Notes: generated by a model from the letters alone, not told the origin. A stretch of 64,000 bases of DNA from Streptococcus mitis (GCA_001914195.1 MKYF01000039.1:1-64000); one strand, 5' to 3'. Shown: positions 43,752 to 52,059, counted from the stretch's first letter. Numbers and translations are program-made.

Positions 43752-43757
43752 GGACTT

Positions 43758-43790
43758 AGTATACACTTCCTAGCTTAAAGTTTCCTTAAG
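43758..43790 (-). promoter_or_regulatory. CiaR box and -10 of the first csRNA
   Basis: CTTAAG-N5-TTTAAG (43774-43790), then a 10-base spacer and TATACT (43758-43763). The box overlaps the last codons of the nucleotidyltransferase gene. Confidence 0.85.
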
Positions 43791-44358
43791 TATTTTTAAA
43801 AATCAAATTTTTCCATTTCTCCTGCCAATTTTTCTTGGATAATCGTTTTTGATAGAGCTTCATTCGGTCTTCATTATCTAAAAAATGAGGAGTTGGTTGA
43901 ACTTGAAAATTCAAAATATCCTCTAAACCATAAGGTGCAAAGAGTTCAAAATCGGATTCTTCATTCAAGCGCAGTCCAAGCGCCGTACACCGTTCTGGAT
44001 ACTTACTCATAGCATCACGAGAACTGGTATAGGGAACAGTATGAGGGCTATGCTGGTGCATATAGACCTGATTTTTCAATTCCCATTGGTACTGAGGAAA
44101 GTCCTCTCGTAGCTTTTTCTCTAGAGACAAGGTTTCCTCATAAGAAATATCTGGATCAAAGAAAATTACATCCACATCTGTTTCACAGTCAAAAGGGGAT
44201 TTGTCTGACAAGAGATTCCAAATAAAGTTTCTGACAGAACCTGCTGCCAACCACGAGTCTTTCAGACCAAGGTTTCGGATGATCGTCAGAATAGCCATCA
44301 TATCTGGATTTTCTCCAAAAGCGTTTAATATTTTTTGATTATTTTTCACTGTATTCAT
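43786..44358 (-). CDS. Nucleotidyltransferase family protein (DUF925/NTP_transf_6)
   Basis: 190 residues with the Pol-beta-like pattern GSVRNFIWNLL and DVDVIFFDPD, characteristic of the COG3575 family, whose substrate is unknown. Its start overlaps the end of ruvB by 20 bases, so it is translated from the ruvB mRNA. Its stop codon lies within the CiaR box of the csRNA promoter. Confidence 0.8.
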   Translation of the reverse strand: MNTVKNNQKILNAFGENPDMMAILTIIRNLGLKDSWLAAGSVRNFIWNLLSDKSPFDCETDVDVIFFDPDISYEETLSLEKKLREDFPQYQWELKNQVYMHQHSPHTVPYTSSRDAMSKYPERCTALGLRLNEESDFELFAPYGLEDILNFQVQPTPHFLDNEDRMKLYQKRLSKKNWQEKWKNLIFKNT

Positions 44359-45337
44359 AACCTAAATGCTCATATGCCTTAGCAGTCGCCACCCGTCCAG
44401 ACCGCGTCCGCATGATAAAGCCTTTTTGAATCAAGTAAGGTTCATACATGTCTTCGACAGTCTCGCGCTCCTCGGCAATATTAACAGAAAGAGTTCCTAA
44501 TCCGACAGGACCACCACCATACATCTCAATCATGGTGCGAAGGATTTTTTGGTCCACATAGTCCAAACCTTCATGGTCAACATCCAGCATGGTCAAAGCC
44601 TTATCGGTAATAACATCATCGATAACCCCATTCCCCATTATCTGGGCAAAATCGCGCACTCGCTTGAGAAGACGATTGGCAATACGAGGAGTCCCACGAC
44701 TACGTAGAGCCAACTCAGATGCCGCCTCATGGGTGATTTCCATCTCAAAAATATCCGCCGTCCGCTCGACAATTTCTGTCAAGTCAGCATGGGCATAATA
44801 CTCCATATGCCCCGTAATCCCAAAACGTGCCCGTAGCGGATTTGAGAGCATACCAGCCCGAGTCGTCGCACCAATCAAGGTAAAAGGTGGCAACTCCAAA
44901 TGAACACTACGACTACCTTCACCAGCCCCAATCATGATATCGATGTAGAAGTCCTCCATGGCACTATAAAGCACCTCTTCCACTGACATGGGCAAGCGAT
45001 GAATCTCATCAATAAAAAGGACATCCCCAGGCTCTAAATCATTCAAAATCGCTACCAGATCACCGGCTTTTTCAATGACTGGACCCGAAGTCTGCTTGAG
45101 ATTGACACCTAGTTCGTTGGCAATAACAAAAGCCATGGTCGTTTTTCCCAAGCCTGGAGGGCCAAATAAGAGCACATGATCCAGTGCTTCATCCCGCATT
45201 TTGGCAGCTTCGATAAAGATTTGAAGCTGGTCCTTGACTTTATCCTGCCCAATATATTCACGTAAATACTGAGGACGGAGCGTGCGTTCCACTAACTCCT
45301 CATCCCCCATTATCTCATTATCTAAAATTCTACTCAT
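44339..45337 (-). CDS. ruvB: Holliday junction helicase RuvB
   Basis: 332 residues; Walker A GPPGLGKTT, Walker B FIDEIHR, the sensor GATTRAGML and the C-terminal winged-helix domain (RTRSGRVATAKAYEHLG) identify RuvB. It drives branch migration with RuvA. The gene is followed by the overlapping nucleotidyltransferase gene and preceded by the Fst/csRNA region. Confidence 0.98.
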   Translation of the reverse strand: MSRILDNEIMGDEELVERTLRPQYLREYIGQDKVKDQLQIFIEAAKMRDEALDHVLLFGPPGLGKTTMAFVIANELGVNLKQTSGPVIEKAGDLVAILNDLEPGDVLFIDEIHRLPMSVEEVLYSAMEDFYIDIMIGAGEGSRSVHLELPPFTLIGATTRAGMLSNPLRARFGITGHMEYYAHADLTEIVERTADIFEMEITHEAASELALRSRGTPRIANRLLKRVRDFAQIMGNGVIDDVITDKALTMLDVDHEGLDYVDQKILRTMIEMYGGGPVGLGTLSVNIAEERETVEDMYEPYLIQKGFIMRTRSGRVATAKAYEHLGYEYSEK

Positions 45338-45368
45338 GGCTCTATTATATCAAAAATCCAAGCCACAA

Positions 45369-45396
45369 ACAAAAAAGCCACCCGATTGGGTGACTC
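45369..45396 (-). terminator. csRNA-type terminator without an attached csRNA
   Basis: The minus strand reads AGTCACCCAATCGGGTGGCTTTTTTG, the same hairpin as the csRNA terminators. No CiaR box or csRNA body lies directly upstream; instead the Fst toxin promoter follows. It may be the remnant of a third csRNA in this region. Confidence 0.55.
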
Positions 45397-45470
45397 CTGA
45401 GTTTAGCACTTATGTGGTATAATATTATACGGCACTGCTACACCGCCTACGAAAGGAGGTGAGATAGCCC
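45397..45470 (+). promoter_or_regulatory. Promoter and 5' leader of Fst-type toxin RNA I
   Basis: An extended -10 box (TGG TATAAT, 45415-45423) is followed by a leader with a GGC..GCC stem (about 45431-45446) and GGAGG placed 11 bases before the first ATG. In par-type systems such a leader stem limits ribosome access. Confidence 0.65.
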
Positions 45471-45563
45471 ATGATGGAATTAGTACTCAAAACTATCATC
45501 GGACCAATTGTGGTCGGTGTCGTTCTTAGATTAGTCGATAAATGGCTAAACGAGGACAAATAG
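45471..45563 (+). CDS. Fst-family type I toxin peptide
   Basis: 30 residues starting MMELVLKTIIGPIVVGVVLR and ending DKWLNEDK, a single hydrophobic helix with a charged tail. This is the Fst/Ldr-like toxin pattern of pAD1 par and its chromosomal relatives: IIGPIVVGVVLxLxDxWL. These peptides insert into the membrane and stop growth when overproduced. The antisense RNA that should restrain it is visible downstream. No other gene shares the transcript. Confidence 0.85.
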   Translation: MMELVLKTIIGPIVVGVVLRLVDKWLNEDK

Positions 45564-45569
45564 TGTCAA

Positions 45570-45611
45570 AAAGACCCCAAGCTTATTTGGTCGTGAGCTT
45601 GGGGTCTTTTC
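45570..45611. terminator. Bidirectional terminator shared by toxin mRNA and antitoxin RNA
   Basis: Perfect 12-bp stem AGACCCCAAGCT/AGCTTGGGGTCT (45572-45607), T-rich on both strands. Confidence 0.85.
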
Positions 45612-45642
45612 TAGCCTATGATATAGAACTAGTACTCAATTC
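45572..45642 (-). ncRNA. Antitoxin RNA II of the Fst-type system
   Basis: A minus-strand promoter, TTGACA (45672-45677), 17-bp spacer, GATAAT (45649-45654), starts an RNA of about 70 nt that ends in the shared terminator. It carries the complements of two repeats also found at the toxin start: TAGCC(C/T)ATGAT (45465-45475 and 45612-45622) and TAGTACTCAA (45481-45490 and 45630-45639). This is the DRa/DRb design of pAD1 par, pairing with toxin mRNA over its start. Confidence 0.8.
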
Positions 45643-45677
45643 CTTTTTATTATCCCACAGTTCACAAATTTTGTCAA

Positions 45678-45974
45678 AGATTTATATCCTCGGCTTTTCA
45701 AGCCTTAACCTCTGTACAACAATATGATGACTCACTCCTTGACAACCAAGAGCATTATTACAGTAGTTCTAGTCCTTCAATTAACAGTCACTTAAATTCA
45801 AAGTGAGGTTGAACTTGCTGAAGCGACAACAGACCTATTTCTTAGTCATATTCGCTAAAAAATCCCCGACAAAATCTCAAAAAGTCCCCGCCAATTCCCC
45901 GACCAAAATCCGAAAAATATCAAAAAATATCGAAAAATGATTTTTAGAATAGTCTCCAAAAGCCTGAAATAGAG
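45678..45974. other. Gene-free stretch between the Fst locus and the csRNAs
   Basis: No credible gene. It has scattered TCCCCG motifs (three, about 45873-45905) and AT-rich runs. A 23-codon hydrophobic frame at about 45724 lacks a binding site. Confidence 0.4.
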
Positions 45975-45975
45975 C

Positions 45976-46073
45976 CAAAAAACTCCACCTGATTGGGTGG
46001 AGTCAAGGGAGATTATTATGAAAAAGAAAAGTTTAGGATTTTATTAAATAAAGTTAGGAGGTCTTTACTTAAT
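45976..46073 (-). ncRNA. Cia-dependent small RNA (csRNA), second copy
   Basis: About 98 nt: a 5' hairpin formed by TTAAGTAAAGACCTCC and its partner TTTATTTAA; an unpaired segment with ATCCTAAAC and CATAATAATCTCCC; and the terminator CTCCACCCAATCAGGTGGAG with six T. The ACCTCC in the loop and the CTCC further on are complementary to ribosome binding sites. Confidence 0.9.
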
Positions 46074-46079
46074 AACTAT

Positions 46080-46112
46080 ATGATACAAGACGAAGCTTAA
46101 AACTAGCTTAAC
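46080..46112 (-). promoter_or_regulatory. CiaR box and -10 of the second csRNA
   Basis: GTTAAG-N5-TTTAAG (46096-46112), ten-base spacer, TATCAT (46080-46085). Confidence 0.85.
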
Positions 46113-46166
46113 TTTTCTCAAATTTTACTATTCTGCAAAAAAATTCTATCACCATCACCTACCCAA

Positions 46167-46261
46167 GAAAAAAACCACCTGATTGGGTGGCTTCATTAGG
46201 AGATTATGATGAAAAAAGTTTTAGGATTTCATTAAATAAAGTTAGGAGGTCTTTATTTAAT
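46167..46261 (-). ncRNA. Cia-dependent small RNA (csRNA), third copy
   Basis: About 95 nt: perfect 11-bp 5' stem ATTAAATAAAG/CTTTATTTAAT with ACCTCCTAA in the loop, anti-start segment CATCATAATCTCC, and the terminator CCACCCAATCAGGTGG with seven T. It lies in tandem with the second copy and in the same orientation. Confidence 0.9.
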
Positions 46262-46267
46262 GACTAT

Positions 46268-46300
46268 ATAATACTAGACCATCCTTAAATTTTGCTTAAG
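46268..46300 (-). promoter_or_regulatory. CiaR box and -10 of the third csRNA
   Basis: CTTAAG-N5-TTTAAG (46284-46300), ten-base spacer, TATTAT (46268-46273). It begins 14 bases after the stop of the acetyltransferase gene. Confidence 0.85.
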
Positions 46301-46314
46301 AAAAACAAGTTTTA

Positions 46315-46731
46315 TTATTTTTCTCGATTCATCCAAGTCATTCCTATACAATTATAGGTGGATAAGATTTCAAAGCCCATAGAACGATAGAATCCCAAGG
46401 TTCTTTCTGTCTGGTCTGTCACCAGCTGGACTTGATAAGCCTCTTTAAAATCCTCTAAAGCCTCTTTCATCAAGGAGCTACCAATTCCTTGGCGCTGATA
46501 GCTAGGTAAAACAATCAAATCCTGTACAAAAACTGACGAAAAACCATCTCCAACCAAACGAATCAAGCCCACCACGGTATCACTATCAAGTGCCAGATAA
46601 ATTGCTAATGAGTGAGACAAGGCCTGCTCCAGCATCTGAGGTTGATTTGTATAATTTGTCCAACCGACAGCCTGATAGAGATGCAAAACATCCTCTAGCT
46701 TGACAATTTCTTGCTTTTTAATAGTAATCAT
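46315..46731 (-). CDS. GNAT family N-acetyltransferase
   Basis: 138 residues with the GNAT core: LDSDTVVGLIRLVGDG, then VQDLIVLPSYQRQGIGSSLM (acetyl-CoA loop Q/RxxGxG/A) and the C-terminal GFYRSMGFEIL. The substrate is unknown. It starts 11 bases after the neighbouring acetyltransferase gene, so the two are cotranscribed. Confidence 0.85.
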   Translation of the reverse strand: MITIKKQEIVKLEDVLHLYQAVGWTNYTNQPQMLEQALSHSLAIYLALDSDTVVGLIRLVGDGFSSVFVQDLIVLPSYQRQGIGSSLMKEALEDFKEAYQVQLVTDQTERTLGFYRSMGFEILSTYNCIGMTWMNREK

Positions 46732-46742
46732 CTCAACACCTC

Positions 46743-47438
46743 TTAAAGCTCTCTCAAACTCTTGTATTGTTGCCCATTTTTATCAAAATTTTCAGGACGC
46801 AACCATGCTTCCAAACGAGATTTGACTTTGGACCAGTCCTTATCAATCATAGACAACCAATCCGTATCCCTCGTCCGTCCCTTATAAACCACTGCCTGAC
46901 GGAAGGTTCCTTCATAAATAAAGCCCAAACGCTCCGCAGCTCGTCTTGATGGCAGGTTAAAAGTATCGCATTTCCACTCATAGCGACGATAGTTAAGCTC
47001 CTCAAAGACATAGCAAGCCAAGAGATACTGGGCTTCTGTCCCTATCCGTGTCCCCCTGAGTTTTGGAGAAAAAGTGACAGCTCCCACTTCTATTACTCGG
47101 TTATTCTGGTCAATACGCATGAGAGAAAAAGTTCCCAAAGCCTTACCAGTTGACCTGTCTATGATTGCATAGTAAAAACGGTCCTTACGAGCCAACATCT
47201 GATTTAAAAGAGTAACCAGTTCCTCTCTGTCTGCCACTGGTTCCTGAAAGAGGTAGGTCCACATCTCCCGAGGCGTATCAGAGCCATAAACAGCTAATAA
47301 ATCCTCCGCATGCTTTTCCACTGAAAGAGCCTCTATCCTAGCATAACGCCCTTCTAAGAAATCAATAGAAGGCAGTGCACCGGGTGTATAACCTTCCATT
47401 GACTCACCAATCATCTGACCATATTCGTTTACTGGCAT
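46743..47438 (-). CDS. GNAT family N-acetyltransferase (RimJ/RimL type)
   Basis: 231 residues; the central VIEVGAVTFSPKLRGTRIGT and the C-terminal NLPSRRAAERLGFIYEGTFR are hallmarks of the RimJ/RimL-like or YdaF-type acetyltransferases. The reading frame begins MPVNEYGQMIGESMEGYTPG, a start typical of this subfamily. Substrate unknown; small-molecule or protein N-terminal acetylation are both possible. First gene of a two-gene unit. Confidence 0.85.
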   Translation of the reverse strand: MPVNEYGQMIGESMEGYTPGALPSIDFLEGRYARIEALSVEKHAEDLLAVYGSDTPREMWTYLFQEPVADREELVTLLNQMLARKDRFYYAIIDRSTGKALGTFSLMRIDQNNRVIEVGAVTFSPKLRGTRIGTEAQYLLACYVFEELNYRRYEWKCDTFNLPSRRAAERLGFIYEGTFRQAVVYKGRTRDTDWLSMIDKDWSKVKSRLEAWLRPENFDKNGQQYKSLREL

Positions 47439-47532
47439 TTTTCTTCTCCTTGTTTTACGCTGAAAATACTATATCACAAATTGTTCTCTTTGGAAACTGG
47501 CACTGTCTTCAAACTTCATCCTCAACACTATA

Positions 47533-47952
47533 TTAGTGACCCGTTTTCTGTCTTTTATCCTCTAAGGCTTGATTAATTCGTTGGGTGAGTTTGTGAGTTT
47601 GCCAGATTTGATACAACCATATCAATCCATAAATTAACAAGAAAAAGAACCAAAGCAAGGGACTCCACAAGGCTGAACCCCAACCAAAAAATAGAGAGGT
47701 CAATACTAAAATAGTAGCTGTCACTAATAAATGAACTCCTACACGTATACTAAAAGCAAGAAACTCTAGCTTTTCAAGTATTAAAGTCAATACCCCCATA
47801 ATTCCACCCATTAAAAACAGAGCTAGAATATTTTTTATCATTGGTTCAGGATAGGTAATACCTGGATAAAACTGAGTCAACACCATCATACTCAAATAAA
47901 AGAAGGAAGCCGTACGCATTCCCGATACAAAATAATCAATTAATCGTTTCAT
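47533..47952 (-). CDS. DUF3021 membrane protein
   Basis: 139 residues with four membrane segments (about 13-30, 40-60, 70-92 and 96-115) and a basic C-terminal helix, the DUF3021 layout. This family is nearly always encoded next to a LytTR regulator, as here (9 bases downstream of it). The pair probably senses the membrane state, but its signal is unknown. Confidence 0.85.
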   Translation of the reverse strand: MKRLIDYFVSGMRTASFFYLSMMVLTQFYPGITYPEPMIKNILALFLMGGIMGVLTLILEKLEFLAFSIRVGVHLLVTATILVLTSLFFGWGSALWSPLLWFFFLLIYGLIWLYQIWQTHKLTQRINQALEDKRQKTGH

Positions 47953-47961
47953 GATTTTCTC

Positions 47962-48417
47962 CTATAAACCTAGATAATTCATTAAGGACTTAACGTATTT
48001 CCGACTCACACTAGATTTGATGCCCCGAGTCATTTTAGCCATCATGTTCCCTGAAAAGCTATCCGATAATGACTCTAAATGGTCAATGTTTATAATTGAA
48101 TGGCGTGATATCTGTATAAAGTTACGCCGATTAATCCGATTCTGAAAGTTTATCAATGTTTCCTTAGTTTTATAAATCCCATCTACCGTATAAATGGTTA
48201 ACAAGTTCTTATCGATATCTGCTAGAATAAGATCCTCAATCTTCACCATGACCAGATGATCATCCGTTCGAATAGGAATGACCACCTGATTGGTCGTTGA
48301 AAATTGTTCTAAATACTCCATGACTTCCCTTGCTTGGTCGGTTAACTGAGCTGCCTGAATTACAATATGTGGGTCCTTTTCTGAAAACTCTGTCTTCATT
48401 TCAAAACGAATCTTCAT
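47962..48417 (-). CDS. LytTR-family transcriptional regulator
   Basis: 151 residues; the C-terminal two thirds form a LytTR DNA-binding domain (VKIEDLILADIDKNLLTIYT, FIQISRHSIINIDHLESL). There is no receiver domain; the short N-terminal extension (about 1-45) is typical of the LytTR/DUF3021 pairs. It lies between the ABC transporter genes (18-base gap) and DUF3021, so it probably controls this operon. Confidence 0.88.
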   Translation of the reverse strand: MKIRFEMKTEFSEKDPHIVIQAAQLTDQAREVMEYLEQFSTTNQVVIPIRTDDHLVMVKIEDLILADIDKNLLTIYTVDGIYKTKETLINFQNRINRRNFIQISRHSIINIDHLESLSDSFSGNMMAKMTRGIKSSVSRKYVKSLMNYLGL

Positions 48418-48435
48418 TTTCTCTCCAATGTACTT

Positions 48436-49278
48436 TTATTTTCTCTTGCTAAATACTTTAACAAATAAAAGCCAAAGAAGAATAGCGACGAGACTGATAA
48501 TAACCACTATAAAGTATGTCTCTTCCTTTGTCAATAGTTCTTGCCAGTTGATTTGGATTCCCATTTTTTCTTGAAATTCCTGTAACAATCTGCTATTTCC
48601 TGTAAATGCGGTCTCTAATGGTTCTTTCATTAAAATTTGTCGATAAAGAGAAGCAATATAAGTTGCAGGGGTACACTTCATGATAATCTGTGCAAAATCA
48701 GGTAAAACTCCAATAGGGACATAAGTTCCTACTAAAAATCCAGAAGCAGTTCCCACTATAGTTGCCAGTTTGCCAAGACTATCTACAGATTGAAAACGAT
48801 AAATCAAGAGAATATTTATCAAACTTGAAAGCAGACTACTTAACAACATAATCAAAGCAATTTCCGGTAAATGACTGATAACTGGACTCTCTTTAAAATA
48901 AAGCCCCATAACAGCAAACATAAACACCTGCATGACAAAAGAAATGGCAATACTACTGATTAGATAGGACACCTGTAAACCCCAGATACCTAAATCTGTC
49001 AAGAAGAGATCTTGATCCACTTGATTTTCACGATCCTGTACCATTTGTGTAAGAGCCGTAAAACTGGTTGTAATCCCAGTCACAGCCAAGGTCCCACCCA
49101 TCAACCAGTTATTTAAAAGGTTCGTATTATCAGGGAGTTGGGACCAAGCATCCGTCAAGTTCTTCTGCAAAAAAATGATATAAAGGAGGAAGGAAATCAA
49201 TGCCCCCAATAATGAGAAAAATACTCCTGAACGATTACGAAAATATAAGATAAAATTCCGTTTCAATAAAGCTAACAT
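48436..49278 (-). CDS. ABC-2 type transporter permease
   Basis: 280 residues with six membrane segments and the ABC-2 fold (FILYFRNRSGVFFSLLGALI, VQDRENQVDQDLFLTDLG). Its start overlaps the stop of the ATPase gene by one base. The pair resembles drug/bacteriocin/teichoic-acid type exporters; no substrate can be assigned. Confidence 0.87.
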   Translation of the reverse strand: MLALLKRNFILYFRNRSGVFFSLLGALISFLLYIIFLQKNLTDAWSQLPDNTNLLNNWLMGGTLAVTGITTSFTALTQMVQDRENQVDQDLFLTDLGIWGLQVSYLISSIAISFVMQVFMFAVMGLYFKESPVISHLPEIALIMLLSSLLSSLINILLIYRFQSVDSLGKLATIVGTASGFLVGTYVPIGVLPDFAQIIMKCTPATYIASLYRQILMKEPLETAFTGNSRLLQEFQEKMGIQINWQELLTKEETYFIVVIISLVAILLWLLFVKVFSKRK

Positions 49279-50144
49279 TAGCGAACCTCTCTTCCTGTAA
49301 GTGCAATAAAGGCATCATCCATGGTACCTGGACGAAACTCAAAAGAATCAATTTCTTCTCGTACTTTTTCCAAATATTCAATAGCTTCCAGTGATGTCCT
49401 TGGATAAAAAAGATATTCCAACTCATTTTCTTCCTTTACTGTCATTCCAGTCTGTAGCAACTTTTCTAAATCCTTCACTTCTTTAAAACGAATTTTTAGA
49501 ATATTAGATGCATACTGACTTTTAATAGCCGTCGCAGAACCTTGCGCAATCACTTTCCCATGATCAACGATATAAATCTGATCCGCTTCATCCGCTTCAT
49601 CCAGATAATGAGTCATTAAGATAATAGTCAGCCCTTCATCCTTTTGTAGTCGAGACAGTAAATCCCAAATAACTTTGCGAGTCTGAATATCTAGACCTGT
49701 CGTTGGTTCATCTAAGAAAAGAATATCTGGCTGTGAAAGAAGAGCACGCGCAATATCAACCCTACGTTTTTGCCCACCTGACAAAGTCCCATATAGTTGC
49801 TTCTGGAAAGCAGTTAAACCCAGTTGATGGATCAAATCATCCACACGACTTGCTGCAATCTCCTTATACTGTTGAGCACGAATCGTAAGATTTTCTCTAA
49901 CTGTCAACATCTCATCCAGTACACTAGCTTGAAAAACAACTCCGATTTTCGTATTTGGTGCATATCGAATCTGACCTTGTGTCGGCTTTTTCAAACCGAT
50001 TAACATGGAAATAGTGGTTGATTTCCCTGCACCATTGGGACCCAAAATAGCATTAAAACTCCCTTTTTCAAACTCTAACTGAATATCGTCAACAGCCATA
50101 TAATCGCCGTACCGTTTAGTCAAATGTTTAGCTTGTAAAATCAT
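49278..50144 (-). CDS. ABC transporter ATP-binding protein (DrrA/CcmA type)
   Basis: 288 residues from the ATG at 50144, which has GAGGAGG before it; a longer frame starts at 50180 without such a site. Walker A GPNGAGKST, signature LSGGQKRRVDI, Walker B ILFLDEPTTGLD and H-loop MTHYLDEADEADQ are present, plus a C-terminal extension (about 215-288) typical of exporters with ABC-2 permeases. First gene of the ATPase-permease-LytTR-DUF3021 operon. Confidence 0.93.
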   Translation of the reverse strand: MILQAKHLTKRYGDYMAVDDIQLEFEKGSFNAILGPNGAGKSTTISMLIGLKKPTQGQIRYAPNTKIGVVFQASVLDEMLTVRENLTIRAQQYKEIAASRVDDLIHQLGLTAFQKQLYGTLSGGQKRRVDIARALLSQPDILFLDEPTTGLDIQTRKVIWDLLSRLQKDEGLTIILMTHYLDEADEADQIYIVDHGKVIAQGSATAIKSQYASNILKIRFKEVKDLEKLLQTGMTVKEENELEYLFYPRTSLEAIEYLEKVREEIDSFEFRPGTMDDAFIALTGREVR

Positions 50145-50449
50145 ATTTAGTTCCTCCTCTTTACCCCACCAGTTTAACAAAAATAATGAAAGAAAAATCG
50201 ACTATTAAGATAAGTGGTTAAAATGAGATGTTAAGTGGTGAGATGATTAGGGTTAAGTTAAAGTAGAGAAGGCTACAGCCATTTTTCTCCTACCTAATTG
50301 CTAAATGAAGCTTAAAAACACCTACAACAAAATGTTATATTTTGAAATATGCGCTATAAAAGAGATGTTTTACCGCATCTGGCCGCAAAATTCAAGAATC
50401 GGTAGTATTATTCTCGCCAAATCAAACAATAAAAAATTAACTAGAAATC

Positions 50450-50569
50450 ATGACACACAATTCCTTCTATCAAAATGAAATTGCTGAATATGATATGATT
50501 GAATTTGAAGCAAGTAAGTATTGTCCTGAATTTGAAACTTCCATTAGCCAAATTTTTGACGACAAGTAA
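50450..50569 (+). CDS. Possible 39-aa fragment
   Basis: Starts MTHNSFYQNEIAEYDMIEFE and ends SISQIFDDK; acidic and well composed for a coding fragment, but it starts right after a stop and has no ribosome binding site. It is probably the tail of a decayed gene. Confidence 0.2.
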   Translation: MTHNSFYQNEIAEYDMIEFEASKYCPEFETSISQIFDDK

Positions 50570-50612
50570 ATCCATTAGGAAATAATATATGAAAAAAATT
50601 TTCAATACAAGC

Positions 50613-50650
50613 AAAAAACAGCTCTTTTTATCCGAGAAGAGCTGTTCTAT
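50613..50650. terminator. Terminator downstream of the BAAT-like gene
   Basis: Perfect 10-bp stem AACAGCTCTT/AAGAGCTGTT with TTTTTTG on the minus strand and CTATTTTA on the plus strand. Confidence 0.7.
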
Positions 50651-50814
50651 TTTATGAAAGAGAAAGTCACTAGTAACTCTTGTACTTCTCTCTACGTTTT
50701 TACTGTTTGAGTTCAAATTTCTCTTGTTTGAACAATTGCTTTTGTAGACTGGACTACCAACCAGAACTGTGTTTTTATCTTAGTTGGGACTATTATAGTA
50801 CGGTTCAGCACTAT

Positions 50815-52047
50815 CTACAAATTTTTCAGATGTGTATCAAAAAAATTTATCGTAGCAAACCAAGAGTCTACACTTTCTTTCATTAATAAGCGCCAATCTT
50901 TTCGATAACGATGATTCGGTTGATAAGCAACCGTCAACATATGCCCTGTTTCATGGTATTTTTTAAACAAAATGGATTCCCCTTTATAATGTGAAATGAT
51001 ATCATCTATCGCGGATGATGCATTCCATATTTCATCAACATCGCTTCCTAGTAATAATAAAGGAGAGGAAATTTTACTCACATCAATCTGAGCCCTACTA
51101 TCTTCAGGAATATGTTTTCCAAAAAACTTGTTTAACAAATAATCTCCTAACTGAAATTTTTGATACGGAAGTTCTTTTTGCAAATATGTCCAAGAAGATG
51201 AATGAGAGTTGAATTTTCCCTTTATTCCCTCAAATATTACATTTGAGGGGGAATTGAGTACCAAACATTGCACATCTTCCAAAATACTTTGTCCAGCCAG
51301 AACAAGCTCTGCTCCTTTAGAGCGACCATATATTCCTATTTTTGTATTATCAACTTGAGGATGATGATATAGAAAATCTTTCGCCTCCTCCAGACATTCT
51401 ATTGGAATTCGTTCTAAATCTTGGGGTAATCCCTCTAAACCAAAATAAGCTATCGCAAGACAAATATAGCCTCTTGAAGATAAAAATTGGGCAATATTCT
51501 GAGCTTTTTCAATTCTTCCCTCACTACCGCTAACAATAATCACGGCTGGCGCCCTTCTTAACTTTTCATCATAAAATAATCGACCTTGAAAATGCTTATC
51601 ATAGATATCTTGATATCTTACTCCCAGATTCATATAACGCCTTACGAAACTTTGCTCCGCGATCACATCTTTCCCCATCTTGATTTTAATTTCAACACCA
51701 AAACAATCTCGCAATGGAATTCTATCAAGAGAACTAGGTAATCTCCTTTTCCTATTCTTTAACGGCTTCGCATTAAAGAATAAGCCCATTTCTGAAACGC
51801 CTTTATAAGATCCTGAAATAGATGCTGTCTGAGAGGTATCAATCATACCGTCCTGATCAGATAAAAAAATGGCAGTTGATTTCCACATAACATCATGATC
51901 TAAAAGTAAGGGAGCATTTATACAGTAATAATCAGACAGGTGCATTTCTACACAATACCTTGTCCTTGGTTCTAAACCATTGATAGTAATATAAAAAGAT
52001 TCATCTGCTAAGTCAGTTTGTGAAATCAGTTCAATGTTTACAGTCAT
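50815..52047 (-). CDS. Acyl-CoA thioester hydrolase / BAAT-like alpha-beta hydrolase
   Basis: 410 residues in two domains: an N-terminal beta-sandwich (about 1-145; ITINGLEPRTRYCVEMHLSD) as in acyl-CoA thioesterase/bile-acid-CoA acyltransferases, and a C-terminal alpha/beta hydrolase (APAVIIVSGSEGR) with nucleophile elbow GIYGRSKGAE (about 240), a probable acid Asp (LLLGSDVDEIW) and His (HETGHML). The nucleophile is Ser, not the Cys of animal BAAT, favouring a hydrolase. It is controlled by the upstream MarR gene, judging from a shared operator. Confidence 0.8.
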   Translation of the reverse strand: MTVNIELISQTDLADESFYITINGLEPRTRYCVEMHLSDYYCINAPLLLDHDVMWKSTAIFLSDQDGMIDTSQTASISGSYKGVSEMGLFFNAKPLKNRKRRLPSSLDRIPLRDCFGVEIKIKMGKDVIAEQSFVRRYMNLGVRYQDIYDKHFQGRLFYDEKLRRAPAVIIVSGSEGRIEKAQNIAQFLSSRGYICLAIAYFGLEGLPQDLERIPIECLEEAKDFLYHHPQVDNTKIGIYGRSKGAELVLAGQSILEDVQCLVLNSPSNVIFEGIKGKFNSHSSSWTYLQKELPYQKFQLGDYLLNKFFGKHIPEDSRAQIDVSKISSPLLLLGSDVDEIWNASSAIDDIISHYKGESILFKKYHETGHMLTVAYQPNHRYRKDWRLLMKESVDSWFATINFFDTHLKNL

Positions 52048-52059
52048 ACCTTCTCCTTT

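Larger units (their letters stand above)
50145..50814. other. 670-bp intergenic region
   Basis: Upstream of the ABC operon and downstream of the BAAT-like gene. It holds a hairpin terminator (50613-50650) and a possible 39-codon frame (50450-50569). Nothing else is supported; the antisense ORF at 50441-50716 has no binding site and spans the terminator. Confidence 0.45.

Noticed and set aside
45724..45795. 23-codon hydrophobic ORF after the Fst locus
   Set aside because: No ribosome binding site or promoter; it lies upstream of the antisense promoter in non-conserved DNA.
50441..50716. 91-aa minus-strand ORF upstream of the ABC operon
   Set aside because: It crosses a strong terminator hairpin and has no ribosome binding site.
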